Below, piece after piece: positions 27,286 through 39,733 of a DNA stretch of 64,000 bases (position 1 is its first letter; each line of letters starts with the position of its first letter). The notes below the pieces were generated by a model. The model had not been told where the DNA came from. It saw nothing but the letters and a program-made list of their open reading frames with translations, and ran no database searches. Origin of the DNA: Deltaproteobacteria bacterium (GTDB taxonomy: Bacteria > Myxococcota_A > UBA796 > GCA-2862545); the NCBI GenBank assembly GCA_006226595.1, contig SBGP01000043.1, positions 1 to 64,000 of the forward strand. The letters are read 5' to 3'. The position numbers and the translations under genes were made by a program.

Positions 27286-29916
27286 ATGTCGAAGAAGGAC
27301 CTCATCGAGCGACTCTCCACGGACGGACGACGTGCGTCGGCCGGAGGAGAGCCGCCCCGCCGCGACGAAGCCGGTGTCACGACCAAGCGGGTCAGCCGCA
27401 AGGTGGTGCGTCGTCGTCGCAGGGACGAGGATTCCCGGCCTGCCAAGGGCGCGCGCCGCGCGGTCGAGGTCGAGGCCCCCGTGGTTCGCTCGTCCGAGCC
27501 CGAGGACATGGAGTTCGCCGCGGCCGAGCACGAGCCCGCGCCCGAGCCGACCCCCGCGCCCGAGCCGGTCAAGGTCGAGGCTGCGCCCGAGCCCGAGCCG
27601 GCTCCGGTGGTCGAGGCTGCTCCGGTGGTCGAGGCCAAGCCCGAGCCGAAGCCCGAGCCCGCTCCGGTGGTCGAGGCCGCTCCGGTGGTCGAGGCCAAGC
27701 CCGAGCCGAAGCCCGAGCGGAAGCCCGAGCGGAAGCCCGAGCCGAAGCCCGAGCCCGCGGTCGAGGCGGCGCCCGCTGCCGAGGCGAAGCCCGAGCCGGC
27801 GTCCGAGGAGCCTGCCGCTGCTGCAAGCGATGACCGCAAGGGACCGCGTTTCGCGGGCCTCGGTTCTGCCGTCATCGCCCCGCCGCCGGGCTACGACCCG
27901 ACGAACCCCGACGCCTACCGTCGCGTGGTCGATCGCCAGCAGGCCGCGCAGGCCCGCGACACCACGCCCGCTGCACCTGCCGCGCCTCGTCGCCGTCGCC
28001 TCGCCGATCCGGCGGGTGGTCGTCGTGGTGCGCCGGCTGCGGACGCGCGGGGCCGTCGTTCCGCGGGTGGTGGCAACACCCCGTGGGAGGCCTTCCGCAA
28101 GGCCAACCGTCGTCGCAAGACCAAGAAGGGTCCGAGCATTCCGTCTCCCACGCCCAAGGCGCAGAAGCGGAAGATCAAGGTCGACAACGTCATCTCCGTC
28201 AAGCAGTTCGCGCACGAGCTGGGCCTCAAGGCCGGCGTCGTCATCAAGCAGCTCATGGAGCTCGGCTCGATGGTCCGCGTGAACGACATGCTCGACTTCG
28301 AGACCGCGCAGCTCGTCGCTGCCGAGTTCGACTACGAGGTCGAGAACGTCGGCTTCCGCGAGGAGCTCGTTCTCGAGGAAGACGGCGAGGGCGAGGTCGA
28401 CGAGGATGCGATCGGGCGTCCGCCGGTCGTGACCATCATGGGTCACGTCGACCACGGCAAGACCACGCTGCTCGACGCGATTCGCGATGCGCGCGTGGCG
28501 GCCGGTGAGGCGGGTGGCATCACCCAGCACATCGGTGCCTACCAGGTCGAGCACGACGACGAGCTCATCACCTTCATCGACACTCCTGGCCACGCCGCGT
28601 TCACCGCGATGCGTGCCCGTGGCGCCAACCTCACCGACATCGTCATCCTCGTGGTGGCGGCGGACGACGGCGTGCAGCCGCAGACGCGCGAGGCCATCAG
28701 CCACGCCCAGGCTGCCGGCGTGCCGATCATCGTCGCGGTGAACAAGTGCGACAAGCCGGGCGTGAACCCCGATCAGGTCAAGCAGCAGCTGTCCGAGTTC
28801 AACCTCATTCCGGAAGAGTGGGGCGGCGAGACGCTGTTCGCGAACGTGTCGGCGCTCAAGCGCACCGGCATCGACGACCTGCTCGAGCAGATCAACCTCC
28901 AGGCCGAGGTCCTCGAGCTCGTTGCGAACCCCGACCGCCGCGCCGTGGGCACGGTGATCGAGGCGAAGATGGAGCGCGGCCGCGGCCCGGTGGCGACCGT
29001 CCTCATCCAGCAGGGCACCCTGAAGAAGGGCGAGCACATCGTCATCGGCTCGGTGTACGGCAAGGTCCGCAACATGATGGACCACCGTGGCAAGAGCCTG
29101 AAGAAGGCCGGCCCGTCCACGCCGATCGAGGTCTTCGGTCTCTCGGGCCTGCCCGAGACCGGCGACACGCTCACCCACGTCAACTCCGAGAAGGATGCGC
29201 GTACGCTCGCCGAGCACCGCGCGCAGGCCAAGCGCGACGCCGAGATGGCGAAGGTCAAGCGTCAGACCCTCGAGGATCTGATGGCCAAGGCCAACGCCGA
29301 GGAGCGCGAGACCCTTGCGGTCATCCTCAAGGCGGACGTGCAGGGCTCCCTCGAGGCGCTTCGCGGCGCGGTCGAGAACCTCGACGTCGATGGTGCGGAG
29401 GTCCGCATCATCCACGCGGGCGTCGGCAACATCACCGAGTCCGACATCACGCTCGCCGCGACCGACGACCTGATGCTCATCGGCTTCAACGTCAAGGTGG
29501 ATGCCAAGGCCAAGAAGGCTGCGGACGGCCAGGGCGTCGAGCCGCTGCTGTACACGGTCATCTACTCCGCCCTCGACGCGATTCGCGCTCGCCTGCTCGG
29601 CCTGCTCGAGCCCGAGTACGAGAAGGTCTGGCGTGGCGCCGCCGAGGTTCGCGCGGTGTTCGACATCAGCCGCATCGGCCGCATCGCGGGCTCCTTCGTC
29701 CAGGACGGCACCGTCGGCCGCAACCACATCGCTGTGGTCAAGCGGAACGGCGAGGAGATCTGGGAAGGCAAGGTCTCGACCCTCAAGCGGTTCAAGGACG
29801 ACGTGCGCGAGGTCCGCAAGGACTACGAGTGCGGTATCGGCCTCGACGGCTTCGACGGCGTCGAGGTCGGGGACATCATCGAGACCTACGCGCTCGAAGA
29901 GGTCGCCCGCACCTGA
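27286..29916 (+). CDS. infB: Translation initiation factor IF-2
   Basis: The 876-residue GTPase brings initiator tRNA to the 30S subunit. Residues 1-25 are an IF2 N-terminal helix-type segment. Residues about 65-185 are a low-complexity linker of Pro, Glu, Ala, Val and Lys with near-repeats of the [19 protein letters not shown] kind. Then come a second IF2_N module ([21 protein letters not shown]) and the G domain with [20 protein letters not shown] and NKCD. Domains II-IV follow in normal form. ATG 27286 sits six bases after AAGGA. The long repetitive linker is typical of myxobacterial IF-2 rather than the shorter enterobacterial form. Confidence 0.95.
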   Translation: MSKKDLIERLSTDGRRASAGGEPPRRDEAGVTTKRVSRKVVRRRRRDEDSRPAKGARRAVEVEAPVVRSSEPEDMEFAAAEHEPAPEPTPAPEPVKVEAAPEPEPAPVVEAAPVVEAKPEPKPEPAPVVEAAPVVEAKPEPKPERKPERKPEPKPEPAVEAAPAAEAKPEPASEEPAAAASDDRKGPRFAGLGSAVIAPPPGYDPTNPDAYRRVVDRQQAAQARDTTPAAPAAPRRRRLADPAGGRRGAPAADARGRRSAGGGNTPWEAFRKANRRRKTKKGPSIPSPTPKAQKRKIKVDNVISVKQFAHELGLKAGVVIKQLMELGSMVRVNDMLDFETAQLVAAEFDYEVENVGFREELVLEEDGEGEVDEDAIGRPPVVTIMGHVDHGKTTLLDAIRDARVAAGEAGGITQHIGAYQVEHDDELITFIDTPGHAAFTAMRARGANLTDIVILVVAADDGVQPQTREAISHAQAAGVPIIVAVNKCDKPGVNPDQVKQQLSEFNLIPEEWGGETLFANVSALKRTGIDDLLEQINLQAEVLELVANPDRRAVGTVIEAKMERGRGPVATVLIQQGTLKKGEHIVIGSVYGKVRNMMDHRGKSLKKAGPSTPIEVFGLSGLPETGDTLTHVNSEKDARTLAEHRAQAKRDAEMAKVKRQTLEDLMAKANAEERETLAVILKADVQGSLEALRGAVENLDVDGAEVRIIHAGVGNITESDITLAATDDLMLIGFNVKVDAKAKKAADGQGVEPLLYTVIYSALDAIRARLLGLLEPEYEKVWRGAAEVRAVFDISRIGRIAGSFVQDGTVGRNHIAVVKRNGEEIWEGKVSTLKRFKDDVREVRKDYECGIGLDGFDGVEVGDIIETYALEEVART

Positions 29917-30254
29917 TGGCGGTGTTCGTGGGCGTCTTGCACGCCGAGCTGTACATTCCCGGCGCGCGCACGCTCAAGGAGCGGCGACGCGCCGTGTCTT
30001 CTGTGACCGACCGGGTTCGCCACCGCTTCGACTGTGCGGCGGCGCTCGTCGGCGAGTCGGACAGCCCGCAGCAACAGGCCCTCGCGGTGACGGTCGTCGG
30101 CAACGACGGGCGGCTGCTGGAGTCCGTCCTGGACCAGATCCGGCACTATCTCCAGCGAGATGCAGAAGTTCTGGTGCACGGGGTGGACGTAGACGTCTCA
30201 AGGTGGCATGGTACCTCCGGGTGGTGGTCACAGCAGGAGAACGACGATGGGTGA
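29916..30254 (+). CDS. ylxP: YlxP-family (DUF503) protein
   Basis: The 112-residue protein begins [30 protein letters not shown] and continues with the DUF503 fold (VRHRFDCAAALVGESDSPQQQALAVTVVGND). The ATG overlaps the last base of the infB stop (TGATG). YlxP lies after infB in many bacteria, and the usual next gene, rbfA, is absent here. Its role is probably in ribosome or RNA biology but is not established. Confidence 0.85.
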   Translation: MAVFVGVLHAELYIPGARTLKERRRAVSSVTDRVRHRFDCAAALVGESDSPQQQALAVTVVGNDGRLLESVLDQIRHYLQRDAEVLVHGVDVDVSRWHGTSGWWSQQENDDG

Positions 30255-30870
30255 GCTTGCCCGTCGACGACAGGCCAGAGATCTCTGGATCTCCCACGGA
30301 CACGTGCGTGCAGGTGTCGTGGGCGTCGCATTCCTCCTTCTCGCCTCCTTCGCGGCGGGAGCCAGCACCCAGCGCAGCGAGCCCGTCGTGGCCGAGGCGC
30401 CGCAGTGGATGGACGAGGCCGCCGATACCGAGCTCGTCGAGCTGCTCGCGCGCGTCGATGCTGCTGCCGAGCCCGATGGGGGGCTGTCCCGCCTGACCTT
30501 CCCCACGGCACTCGCCTCGAGTGACGCGGTGCCCGTAGCGCCGCCTTTCGACGGTGCCCGCCCGGTGGCGACGCACATCGACATCGAGGGCAGCGCCGAG
30601 CCGGCGGACAGCGAGCCGTTCGCCGAGGGCTGGGCGGTGGTCCGTGACGTGACCTCCGCGGCCCAGGCCAAGGCGATTGCGCAGGTCCTCCGCGACGCCG
30701 AGGTCGAGGGTGTGGCGATCGAGGAGCGTCTGGTCGAAGGCACGCGCGAGATTCGCGTCGGTGTGGTCGGTCTCGCGTCCAAGGCCGAGGCCAATGCGCT
30801 GCACCTCCGGCTCCAGAACACCGCGGCGGACGAGATGGACGGCGCGCGCGTGACCGAGATCATCCGCTAG
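30247..30870 (+). CDS. Membrane-anchored SPOR-domain-like protein
   Basis: The 207-residue protein starts at ATG 30247 behind GGAG, overlapping ylxP by 8 nt. It has one membrane helix near residues 25-40 (VRAGVVGVAFLLLASFAAGAS), a long Ala/Pro/Glu-rich stretch, and a C-terminal beta-alpha-beta repeat (EGWAVVRDVTSAAQAKAIAQVLRDAEV, TREIRVGVVGLASKAEANALHLRLQ) that matches the SPOR fold. SPOR domains bind denuded septal peptidoglycan, so a role at the division site is likely. Placement at the end of the infB operon may be a lineage feature. Confidence 0.65.
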   Translation: MGELARRRQARDLWISHGHVRAGVVGVAFLLLASFAAGASTQRSEPVVAEAPQWMDEAADTELVELLARVDAAAEPDGGLSRLTFPTALASSDAVPVAPPFDGARPVATHIDIEGSAEPADSEPFAEGWAVVRDVTSAAQAKAIAQVLRDAEVEGVAIEERLVEGTREIRVGVVGLASKAEANALHLRLQNTAADEMDGARVTEIIR

Positions 30871-30970
30871 CTTCGCTCGCCGCAAGGGTTCGCGAGAAAG
30901 TCCGGAAATCGAGGGGCCGACCACGGCCTTCCGTCGACCTCGCACGGCTAGTCCTCTGTAAGGAGGATGG

Positions 30971-31984
30971 ATGGCGATGAGTCGATGGTGGGCGGGAGCC
31001 CGTCGCTTCGCGCGGGGGCTCGACCTCGATGCGCTTGCGCGCCTGCACGGCGGATTCCAGTCGCTCGAGGCGGGCGGCGTGGACGCGCTGGTCTCCGCTG
31101 GCGTGGACCCCGAACGGGCCGAGGCGTGGGTTCACGCCTCGGTGCCCGCGACGTCCTGGGGGGTGCTCACGCTCGCCGATGCGCGCTACCCACGGGCCCT
31201 GCGCAGTGTCCCCGGCGCCCCACCGGTGCTCGAGTACGAGGGCGACCTCGCCGCGCTGGACGCACCGCGGGTGGCGGTGGTCGGCACCCGCGCGTGTACC
31301 GCGTACGGCGCGGCAGTGGCGCGACACCTGGGGCATGCGCTGGCCTCGGTAGGGGTGACGGTCGTCAGCGGTCTGGCCCGCGGCATCGACGGGCATGCGC
31401 ATGCGGCGGCGGCCGAGGCGGGTCGCACGGTGGCAGTGGTGGCGCACGGACTCGACCATACGGCGCCCGCGACCCATCGGCGACTGCGCAGCCGCCTCGT
31501 GGCGCGCGGCGGTCTGGTGCTCTCGGCCTGGGCAGCCGACGTAGAGCCTCGACCGTGGCGCTTTCCGGTGCGCAACCAGTGGGTAGCGGCACTCGCCGAG
31601 GCTGTCGTCGTGGTCGAGGCACCGCAGCGCTCCGGGGCGCTGATCACGGCAGCCCGCGCCGCCGAGCTCGCTCGCGACGTGGTCGTGGTTCCGGGGCGCC
31701 TTGGCGATGCGGCGAGCCTTGGCTGCCTGCGGCTGCTCGCCGAGGGCGCCGAGCCGATCGAGGACGTGGAGCGCTGGGTGGCGGAGCGCTTCGGGCGCCG
31801 CAGACCTCGCCGCGAGAAGTGGCTGGAGCAGCTGTTCGCGGGGCACACGGTGTCCGAGGTCGCCCGCTGGGCTGGGTGTTCTGGCTCGGACCTGCTCGCG
31901 GAGTTGTCGCGGCGCGAGGTCGACGGTGAGGTGGTTCGACTGCCTGGGCAGCGATATTCCCCGGGCAGCAGGAGTCCCACATGA
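30971..31984 (+). CDS. dprA: DNA-processing protein DprA/Smf
   Basis: The 337-residue protein has the Rossmann-like DprA core with VAVVGTRACTAYGAAVAR, VVSGLARGIDGHAHAAA, the FPVRNQWVAALAEAVVVVEA region and SGALITAARAAELARDVVVVPG. A C-terminal winged-helix segment (residues about 285-330) is present, but the N-terminal SAM domain is short. DprA loads RecA on single-stranded DNA taken up in transformation. AGGAGG precedes two candidate starts, ATG 30971 and ATG 30977. It overlaps the next gene with ATGA. Confidence 0.92.
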   Translation: MAMSRWWAGARRFARGLDLDALARLHGGFQSLEAGGVDALVSAGVDPERAEAWVHASVPATSWGVLTLADARYPRALRSVPGAPPVLEYEGDLAALDAPRVAVVGTRACTAYGAAVARHLGHALASVGVTVVSGLARGIDGHAHAAAAEAGRTVAVVAHGLDHTAPATHRRLRSRLVARGGLVLSAWAADVEPRPWRFPVRNQWVAALAEAVVVVEAPQRSGALITAARAAELARDVVVVPGRLGDAASLGCLRLLAEGAEPIEDVERWVAERFGRRRPRREKWLEQLFAGHTVSEVARWAGCSGSDLLAELSRREVDGEVVRLPGQRYSPGSRSPT

Positions 31985-32229
31985 ACGCCAAGCGCACCCG
32001 AGTGAGCGGAGCCGGTGCCCGGCTGATCAGCCTACTGGTCGATCTGGGGCACATCGACATCGATACCGCCGACGAACTCGTGCTCGCGCTCACCGACACG
32101 GCGAGCCCCTCGGGCCGTATCGCGGTGGACGAAGTTCGGCGGATGCTCGCCGCGCACTTGTGGGATTCCCCCTCGCTGAAGGACAATGAAGGCCCCCTGG
32201 CTCAAGACTGGGCCCTCTTCTTCGGCTGA
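31981..32229 (+). CDS. Small conserved-context protein between dprA and xerC
   Basis: This 82-residue protein starts in the dprA stop (ATGA) and ends 2 nt before xerC. It is mostly helical (ARLISLLVDLGHIDIDTADELVLALTD) with an acidic end. In gammaproteobacteria the gene after dprA is often smg (DUF494); the first helices here are loosely similar, but the protein is only half that length, so I do not assign it. Tight coupling makes it a real gene. Confidence 0.65.
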   Translation: MNAKRTRVSGAGARLISLLVDLGHIDIDTADELVLALTDTASPSGRIAVDEVRRMLAAHLWDSPSLKDNEGPLAQDWALFFG

Positions 32230-32231
32230 CC

Positions 32232-33107
32232 GTGCCTCCCACCGACCTCCTCTCTCGCTTTCTCGACACCCTTCGCGCCGAGCGCGGTGCCTCCAAGCAC
32301 ACGATTCGCGCGTACGAGGGCACGCTGACCCGTCTGCAGGCGATGCTCGCCGAAGACGATCTGACGCTCGCGGACGTGACGCGCCGCGAGCTGCGGGCGT
32401 TCTTGTTCCAGGCGGGGCGCGGACGCTCTCCGGCGACGCTCGCGCGCCACGTGTCCGCGATCAAGGCGTTCTATCGGTGGGCGCTCAAGCTGGGCTACAT
32501 CGACCCGGACCCGGCTGATGGCCTGCGCCCGCCCAAGGTGGGACGGCGTCTTCCCCGCTTCCTGTCCATCGAGGAGGCGAGTCGGGTGTGTGAAGAGGGA
32601 GCCACGGCCTCCGAGCACTCGCCGCGGGATCGGGCCGTGGTCGAGCTGCTGTACAGCTCTGGCCTACGTGTCAGCGAGGCCGCGTCGCTCGATCGGGCGG
32701 ATGTGGACCTCGAGCGCGGCATCGTCATGGTCCGGCAGGGCAAGGGCGGCAAGGAGCGGCACGTTCCGCTGGGCTCGGCGGCCGCCGAGGCGCTCCGTGA
32801 CTATTTCGCGACGACTCCTGGGGCCGACCCGGTGTTCCTCAATCACCGCGGGGGACGCCTGTCGACGCGCAGCATGTACGACATCGTGCGGCGAGCCGGA
32901 GAGGCCGCCGGTGTGCCTCGCGTGCACCCACATGCGCTCCGCCACTCGTTCGCGACCCACCTCCTCGACAGCGGTGCGGACCTGCGTGCGATCCAGGAGA
33001 TGCTCGGCCACTCGAGCCTGTCGACGACCCAGCGATACACGCACGTGAGCGTCGACGCGCTGCTCCGCGTGTACCGAGACGCGCACCCCCACGCCCGCGA
33101 AGACTAG
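32232..33107 (+). CDS. xerC: Tyrosine recombinase XerC
   Basis: The 291-residue recombinase has an N-terminal SAM-like core-binding domain (residues 1-95) and a catalytic domain with the conserved R in SSGLRVSE, K in GKGGKERHV, HxxR in HPHALRHSF, and H with nucleophile Y in LGHSSLSTTQRYTHV. XerC resolves chromosome dimers at dif. Length, start and position next to dprA are those of the housekeeping enzyme, not of an island integrase. The start codon is GTG at 32232. Confidence 0.9.
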   Translation: MPPTDLLSRFLDTLRAERGASKHTIRAYEGTLTRLQAMLAEDDLTLADVTRRELRAFLFQAGRGRSPATLARHVSAIKAFYRWALKLGYIDPDPADGLRPPKVGRRLPRFLSIEEASRVCEEGATASEHSPRDRAVVELLYSSGLRVSEAASLDRADVDLERGIVMVRQGKGGKERHVPLGSAAAEALRDYFATTPGADPVFLNHRGGRLSTRSMYDIVRRAGEAAGVPRVHPHALRHSFATHLLDSGADLRAIQEMLGHSSLSTTQRYTHVSVDALLRVYRDAHPHARED

Positions 33108-35978
<2,871 letters not shown>

Positions 35979-35979
<1 letters not shown>

Positions 35980-37643
35980 CACTCGGCCAGCTCGATGCGG
36001 TAGGGGTAGCCCTGCTCCGAGAGGAAGCGCTGGCGGCGCTCGGCGTACTCCTGCTCGCGGGAGTCCGCGGTGACCAGCGTGTAGAACAGCGCGGTGTTGT
36101 CGCCCTCCTTCGGGCGAAGCACGCGTCCGAGGCGCTGAGCCTCCTCCTGGCGAGAGCCGAAGGTGCCGGAGATCTGGATGGCGACGCTCGCGGTGGGCAG
36201 GTCGACGGCGAAGTTGCCCACGCGGGACAGCCCGATCACGCGGATCTCGCCCCGGCGGTACTTCCCGAACAGCTCATCGCGCTCGGCCATGGGCGTCTGG
36301 CCGGTGATGACCGGGAAGCCGAAGCGACGCGCCAGCCACTGGAGTTGGTCGAGGTAGGTGCCGAGCACGACCACCGCCGCATCCGGGTGACGGGCGAGCA
36401 GCTGCTCGACCACCGCACCCTTGCGCGGGTTCATCGAGGCCATACGCGACTGGGCCTTGGCGGTGGCGGTCGCGTAGTGGGCGCGCTCCTGGTCGCCGAG
36501 CGGCACGCGGATCTCGATGCAGGTGGCCTGGGCGATCCAGCCTTCGTGCTCGAGGCGCTTCCACGGCATGTCGAAGCGCTTGGGACCAACAAGAGAGAAC
36601 ACGTCCGCCTCGCGGCCATCCTCGCGCACGAGGGTCGCGGTGAGCCCGAGGCGCCGGCGAGCCTGCAGATACGCCGTCTCGCGGAAGATGGGGGCGGGCA
36701 GCAGGTGGACCTCGTCGTAGATCACGAGGCCCCAGTTCGCTTCGTGGAACAGGCGGAAGTGGGCGGGCGGCGCGTTCTTCTCGGGTCGCCAGGTGAGCAG
36801 CTGGTACGTGGTGAGTGTGACGTCGCGCAGCTCCTTGTTCTGACCGGTGTACTCGCCGACCTGGTCCTCGGTGAGGGTCGTGTGGTCGAGCACGTGGCGC
36901 TTCCACTGGAGCAGCGCGGTGTGGCCGGTGCACAGGATCAGCGTGCGCATGCCCAGACGCACCATCGCGGCGATGCCGACCAGGGTCTTGCCGGCGCCAC
37001 AGGGAAGCACGACCACGCCGCTGCCGCCGCCGGTGCCCTCCGAGAACGCGTCGACCGCGGCGAGCTGGTAGTCCCGCAGGTGCCAGCTGCTGCCGTCGGG
37101 GAGGGTGGGGGAGAGCGCCATGGTCAGGGGATCGCCGTCCTCGTAGCCGGCGAGATCGGCGACGGGATGGCCGAGGCTCGTGAGAAGCTGCTTGAGCTCG
37201 CCGCGGTGGCGCGGACTCACGCGGGTCGCGCAGTCGTCAAGGGCGTGGGGAAGCAGCCCCTGCACCGTCTTCAGGTGCCGGATCTCCTTCATGCGCAGCG
37301 GGTCGTCCGCTTCGAGACGCAGCCACTCGCCATCGCGGACGAGGCGCAGGGAGCCGTAGCGGCCCATCTTGTCGCGGATCGAGACCGGGATGTGCTCGGG
37401 GACCGGGTACTTCGCGAGGCGGGTGAGGGTATCGATGACCTCGTCGGCCGTGTGGCCGGCGGCGGCGGCGTTCCACAGCGACAGAGGAGTGATGCGCCAC
37501 GTGTGGATGTACTCCGGCGACTTCACCAGCTCGGCGAAGGCGAGGAGCGCGTCGCGAGCCTCGTCGAACCGCGGGCTGTGCGTCTCGAGGAGGACCGTGT
37601 GATCGCCCTGCACGATGAGGGGATTTTCCGGAACGTAGTGCAT
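35979..37643 (-). CDS. xpb: XPB-family DNA repair helicase
   Basis: The 554-residue SF2 helicase is like the bacterial XPB proteins of actinobacteria. It has an N-terminal MTF-like domain beginning NPLIVQGDHTVLLETHSPRF, the Walker A motif CGAGKT (GVVVLPCGAGKTLVGI), the DEVH box (VIYDEVHLLPA), GLTATLVREDG, and QRLGRVLRPKE as motif VI. The thumb and damage-recognition segments fall between, as in archaeal and human XPB. It probably unwinds DNA in repair or transcription-coupled removal of stalled complexes. The start is ATG 37643, with no clear ribosome site. It reads away from the tRNA promoter 62 nt upstream. Confidence 0.9.
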
Positions 37644-37704
37644 CCGGTCCGGTAACCCGGGCCGTGCCGCTTTCCTGCCCGCTCCGCGAACGAACAATCT
37701 CGCG

Positions 37705-37733
37705 TTGACTGTCCGGGGAGCCACGGTTAGACG
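37705..37733 (+). promoter_or_regulatory. Promoter of the tRNA-Lys/tRNA-Glu unit
   Basis: TTGACT (37705-37710), a 17-bp spacer and TAGACG (37728-37733) give a strong housekeeping promoter. The start would be near 37740, a few bases before tRNA-Lys, as is common for stable RNA genes. Confidence 0.75.
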
Positions 37734-37743
37734 TGCGTCGGCT

Positions 37744-37819
<76 letters not shown>

Positions 37820-37826
37820 CCCTCAC

Positions 37827-37901
37827 GACCCCATCGTCTAGTCAGGTCCAGGACACCGGGTTTTCATCCCGGCAACACGGGTTCGAATCCCGTTGGGGTC
37901 A
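37827..37901 (+). tRNA. tRNA-Glu (anticodon TTC)
   Basis: The acceptor arm is GACCCCA with TGGGGTC. The anticodon loop TTTTCAT gives UUC, and the T arm contains GGTTCGAATCC. No CCA is encoded. Accessory DNA begins directly after this gene, so its 3' end is a candidate integration site. Confidence 0.95.
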
Positions 37902-37930
37902 CTCTCTCCGCGAAAGCGCAGAAATACTAG

Positions 37931-37970
37931 GCTCCCGGCGATTGCAAAATCGTCGGGAGCTTCTGGTTTT
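37931..37970 (+). terminator. Terminator hairpin after tRNA-Glu
   Basis: GCTCCCGGCGATT (37931-37943) pairs with AATCGTCGGGAGC (37948-37960), 12 of 13 positions, around a GCAA loop. TTCTGGTTTT follows. This should end the tRNA transcript. Confidence 0.75.
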
Positions 37971-38001
37971 GGGTCCAATTCGGCCGATTTCGGTGGGTCA
38001 T

Positions 38002-38279
38002 GGTGCCCATATGGTGCCCAAGGACTCTGGCGTGGTGCCCAGGGCATGCGGGTTGGCGAGCCTTCTCGAAAGCCGTGGTGCCCAGATGTGGGGCTCGGCG
38101 TGCGTTGGCGCCATGTGGCCCCATGCCCGAGGGGATCCTGGTGCCCAGCATGCGCCATGGTGGCCATGGTGCCCCGCATGCGTGCGTGGTGCCCAGGCAT
38201 GGTGTCCGCGGCGCCCAGGCATGGTGCCCACGGTGCCCAGGCATGGTGCCCAGCATGCGCCATGGTGCCCATGGTGCCC
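38002..38279. repeat. Array of GGTGCCC repeats at the start of the accessory region
   Basis: Twelve exact copies of GGTGCCC lie within 278 bases, most as ATGGTGCCCA, with further variants such as GGTGTCC and GGCGCCC. Some copies are in tandem at a 9-nt period (38264-38285). A 23-nt block beginning GGTGCCCAGCATGCGCC occurs at 38140 and again at 38245. Frames that cross the array give low-complexity peptides and no believable protein. The whole 37,902-38,407 stretch holds no gene. It does not have the repeat-spacer regularity of a CRISPR array. Confidence 0.8.
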
Positions 38280-38407
38280 ATGGTCCAGACATGCTGCCCC
38301 AGGTGTGGGAGGGCAGGGGGGGACTCACCGAGAGATTCGCTCGGGGCTGCGCGATCCTCGTTGAAACAACTCCCGCCAGATGACGTACCTCCGTGGGAGG
38401 GTTGTCG

Positions 38408-38947
38408 ATGCTCAATGCGAAGAATCAGGTTCAGGAGCTGCTCCAGCGCCGGGGGTTCCCCGTCAACTGGGGGGCAATGCTCACCACCAGACCGTTCCCC
38501 GGGGGTGGTTTCGTGTCGAGGCTTCGTCACGAGCTCCCGACGGGCGAAGTGCTTGAGGGCGAGGCGCGGGCCCCACGGGCGACCGCCGCGACGATCGCGG
38601 CGTGTGAGGACGCCCTCAGTCGCTCCTCGTTGGGACTGGATGCTGGTCTGCAGGCCGATGCGCAGGCGGGCGACGCCCTGATCAAGCTCACCGCCTATGC
38701 CCTCCTCGGAGAGGGACCGTCCGAACGGTCGCGATGGCTGCAACGTCATGAATCAGACGCGCACCTCGCAACGGTGTTCGAGCGCTGGTGGCACGCGGAG
38801 GACGCCGAGGTTCGTCAGTACGGGCTGGCGCTCGGGAAGAAGGCCCGGGCGACCATCGTCGAGGCGCTGATCTGGCGTCGGTTCGGGCCTCAGCTCCTCC
38901 GCGGTGCGCCGCTCGGCGAGGTCTTGGACGTGTTGAGCCAGGAGTGA
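38408..38947 (+). CDS. Unknown protein with a possible dsRNA-binding-like N-terminus
   Basis: The gene starts at ATG 38408 behind GGGAGG and encodes 179 residues. Residues 1-70 follow the helix-three strands-helix plan of a double-stranded RNA-binding domain: LNAKNQVQELLQRRGFP, then strands ending in GEVLEGEA, then ATAATIAACEDAL. The usual KKxAK RNA-contact motif is missing, so RNA binding is uncertain. The rest is helical, with AEVRQYGLALGKKARATIVEALIW. No function is recognised. It is the first gene of the accessory region. Confidence 0.6.
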   Translation: MLNAKNQVQELLQRRGFPVNWGAMLTTRPFPGGGFVSRLRHELPTGEVLEGEARAPRATAATIAACEDALSRSSLGLDAGLQADAQAGDALIKLTAYALLGEGPSERSRWLQRHESDAHLATVFERWWHAEDAEVRQYGLALGKKARATIVEALIWRRFGPQLLRGAPLGEVLDVLSQE

Positions 38948-39040
38948 GGCGCATTGCAAGGAGGGCTGGGAGCACCGGCCGCGCCTCCGCGGGGGTTCGG
39001 CGGTACAGTGCCTCTATTCGCCGTCGGGCGCGGAGGTTGG

Positions 39041-39733
39041 ATGGCGCTTGGATTCTGTCGGACTTGTCAGAGACCCTTTCGCCCTCGGCGGAAGGCCCTC
39101 GTCAACGGGGACCTCTCGTGCCCTAGGTGTGGCGAACAGGGCGTGCTCAGGCAGGAGGAGCGGACCCCGCCCCCGCCGCCTCGCACCTCTCAGCAGCTGG
39201 AAGTCCGGGCCCCGATAGTCCCTGCACTCCCGCCTCAACCCGAGGTGCTTGCGGGGGCGCTTCGCGAGGCGGGGCTGCGACTGTCGGAGGCGCCCCGCCG
39301 CGATGCCATCCACCTCGAAGAGGTGCGGCTCTACTCGCACTTCGCCAACGGTCCCGACGCCTCGCAGTGGGCGGTCTGTGGGCCCCACGCGCTGCGGCTG
39401 CTCATCTCGCACCCGTACTTCGCCGAGAGGGGGTGGACGTGTTCTCTGTTCGTCCGGCAGGACGTACCACGAGGCCTTTCGCGGGTAGCGGAGGCGGCAA
39501 TCGCAAAGGACCTCGAGGACAGGGGCCGACGCAAATACGAGCCTCGCGGCTTCACGCTGGTGGGTCCGGTGTACTTCGAGAACGCTCTCATTGGCGAGAA
39601 CACCTACGCGGTCGCACAGTTCCAGGCGAACCATCTGGAGGCCTCGACCTTCGCGCGGTGGATTTCCACCGTGTGGCGACTCGACGCGAGCTTTCCACCC
39701 CCGAATGCGCCCTCGGACAACCGGGCCGACTAG
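39041..39733 (+). CDS. Unknown protein with N-terminal zinc ribbon
   Basis: This 230-residue protein starts at ATG 39041 behind GGAGG. It begins with two CxxC pairs (CRTC and CPRC), a zinc ribbon, then a Pro-rich linker. The body of about 150 residues (VRLYSHFANGPDASQWAVCGPHALRLLISHPYF, ARWISTVWRL at the end) has no recognised fold. Its stop overlaps the convergent ATP-grasp gene through CTAG. It may be a partner of the neighbouring system but is transcribed toward it. Confidence 0.65.
   Translation: MALGFCRTCQRPFRPRRKALVNGDLSCPRCGEQGVLRQEERTPPPPPRTSQQLEVRAPIVPALPPQPEVLAGALREAGLRLSEAPRRDAIHLEEVRLYSHFANGPDASQWAVCGPHALRLLISHPYFAERGWTCSLFVRQDVPRGLSRVAEAAIAKDLEDRGRRKYEPRGFTLVGPVYFENALIGENTYAVAQFQANHLEASTFARWISTVWRLDASFPPPNAPSDNRAD

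Noticed and set aside
32232-33107. XerC as the integrase of the island
   Set aside because: It lies in a housekeeping block 4.7 kb before the tRNA, has the standard XerC length and follows dprA.
38002-38279. GGTGCCC array as a CRISPR
   Set aside because: The units are 7-10 bases, irregularly spaced and without unique spacers; no cas gene is near.
37838-38749. A 303-residue minus-strand frame crossing the repeat array and ending in tRNA-Glu
   Set aside because: It reads through low-complexity repeats (HHAWAPWAPCLG) and into a tRNA gene. It has no domain and is antisense to a better-supported gene.
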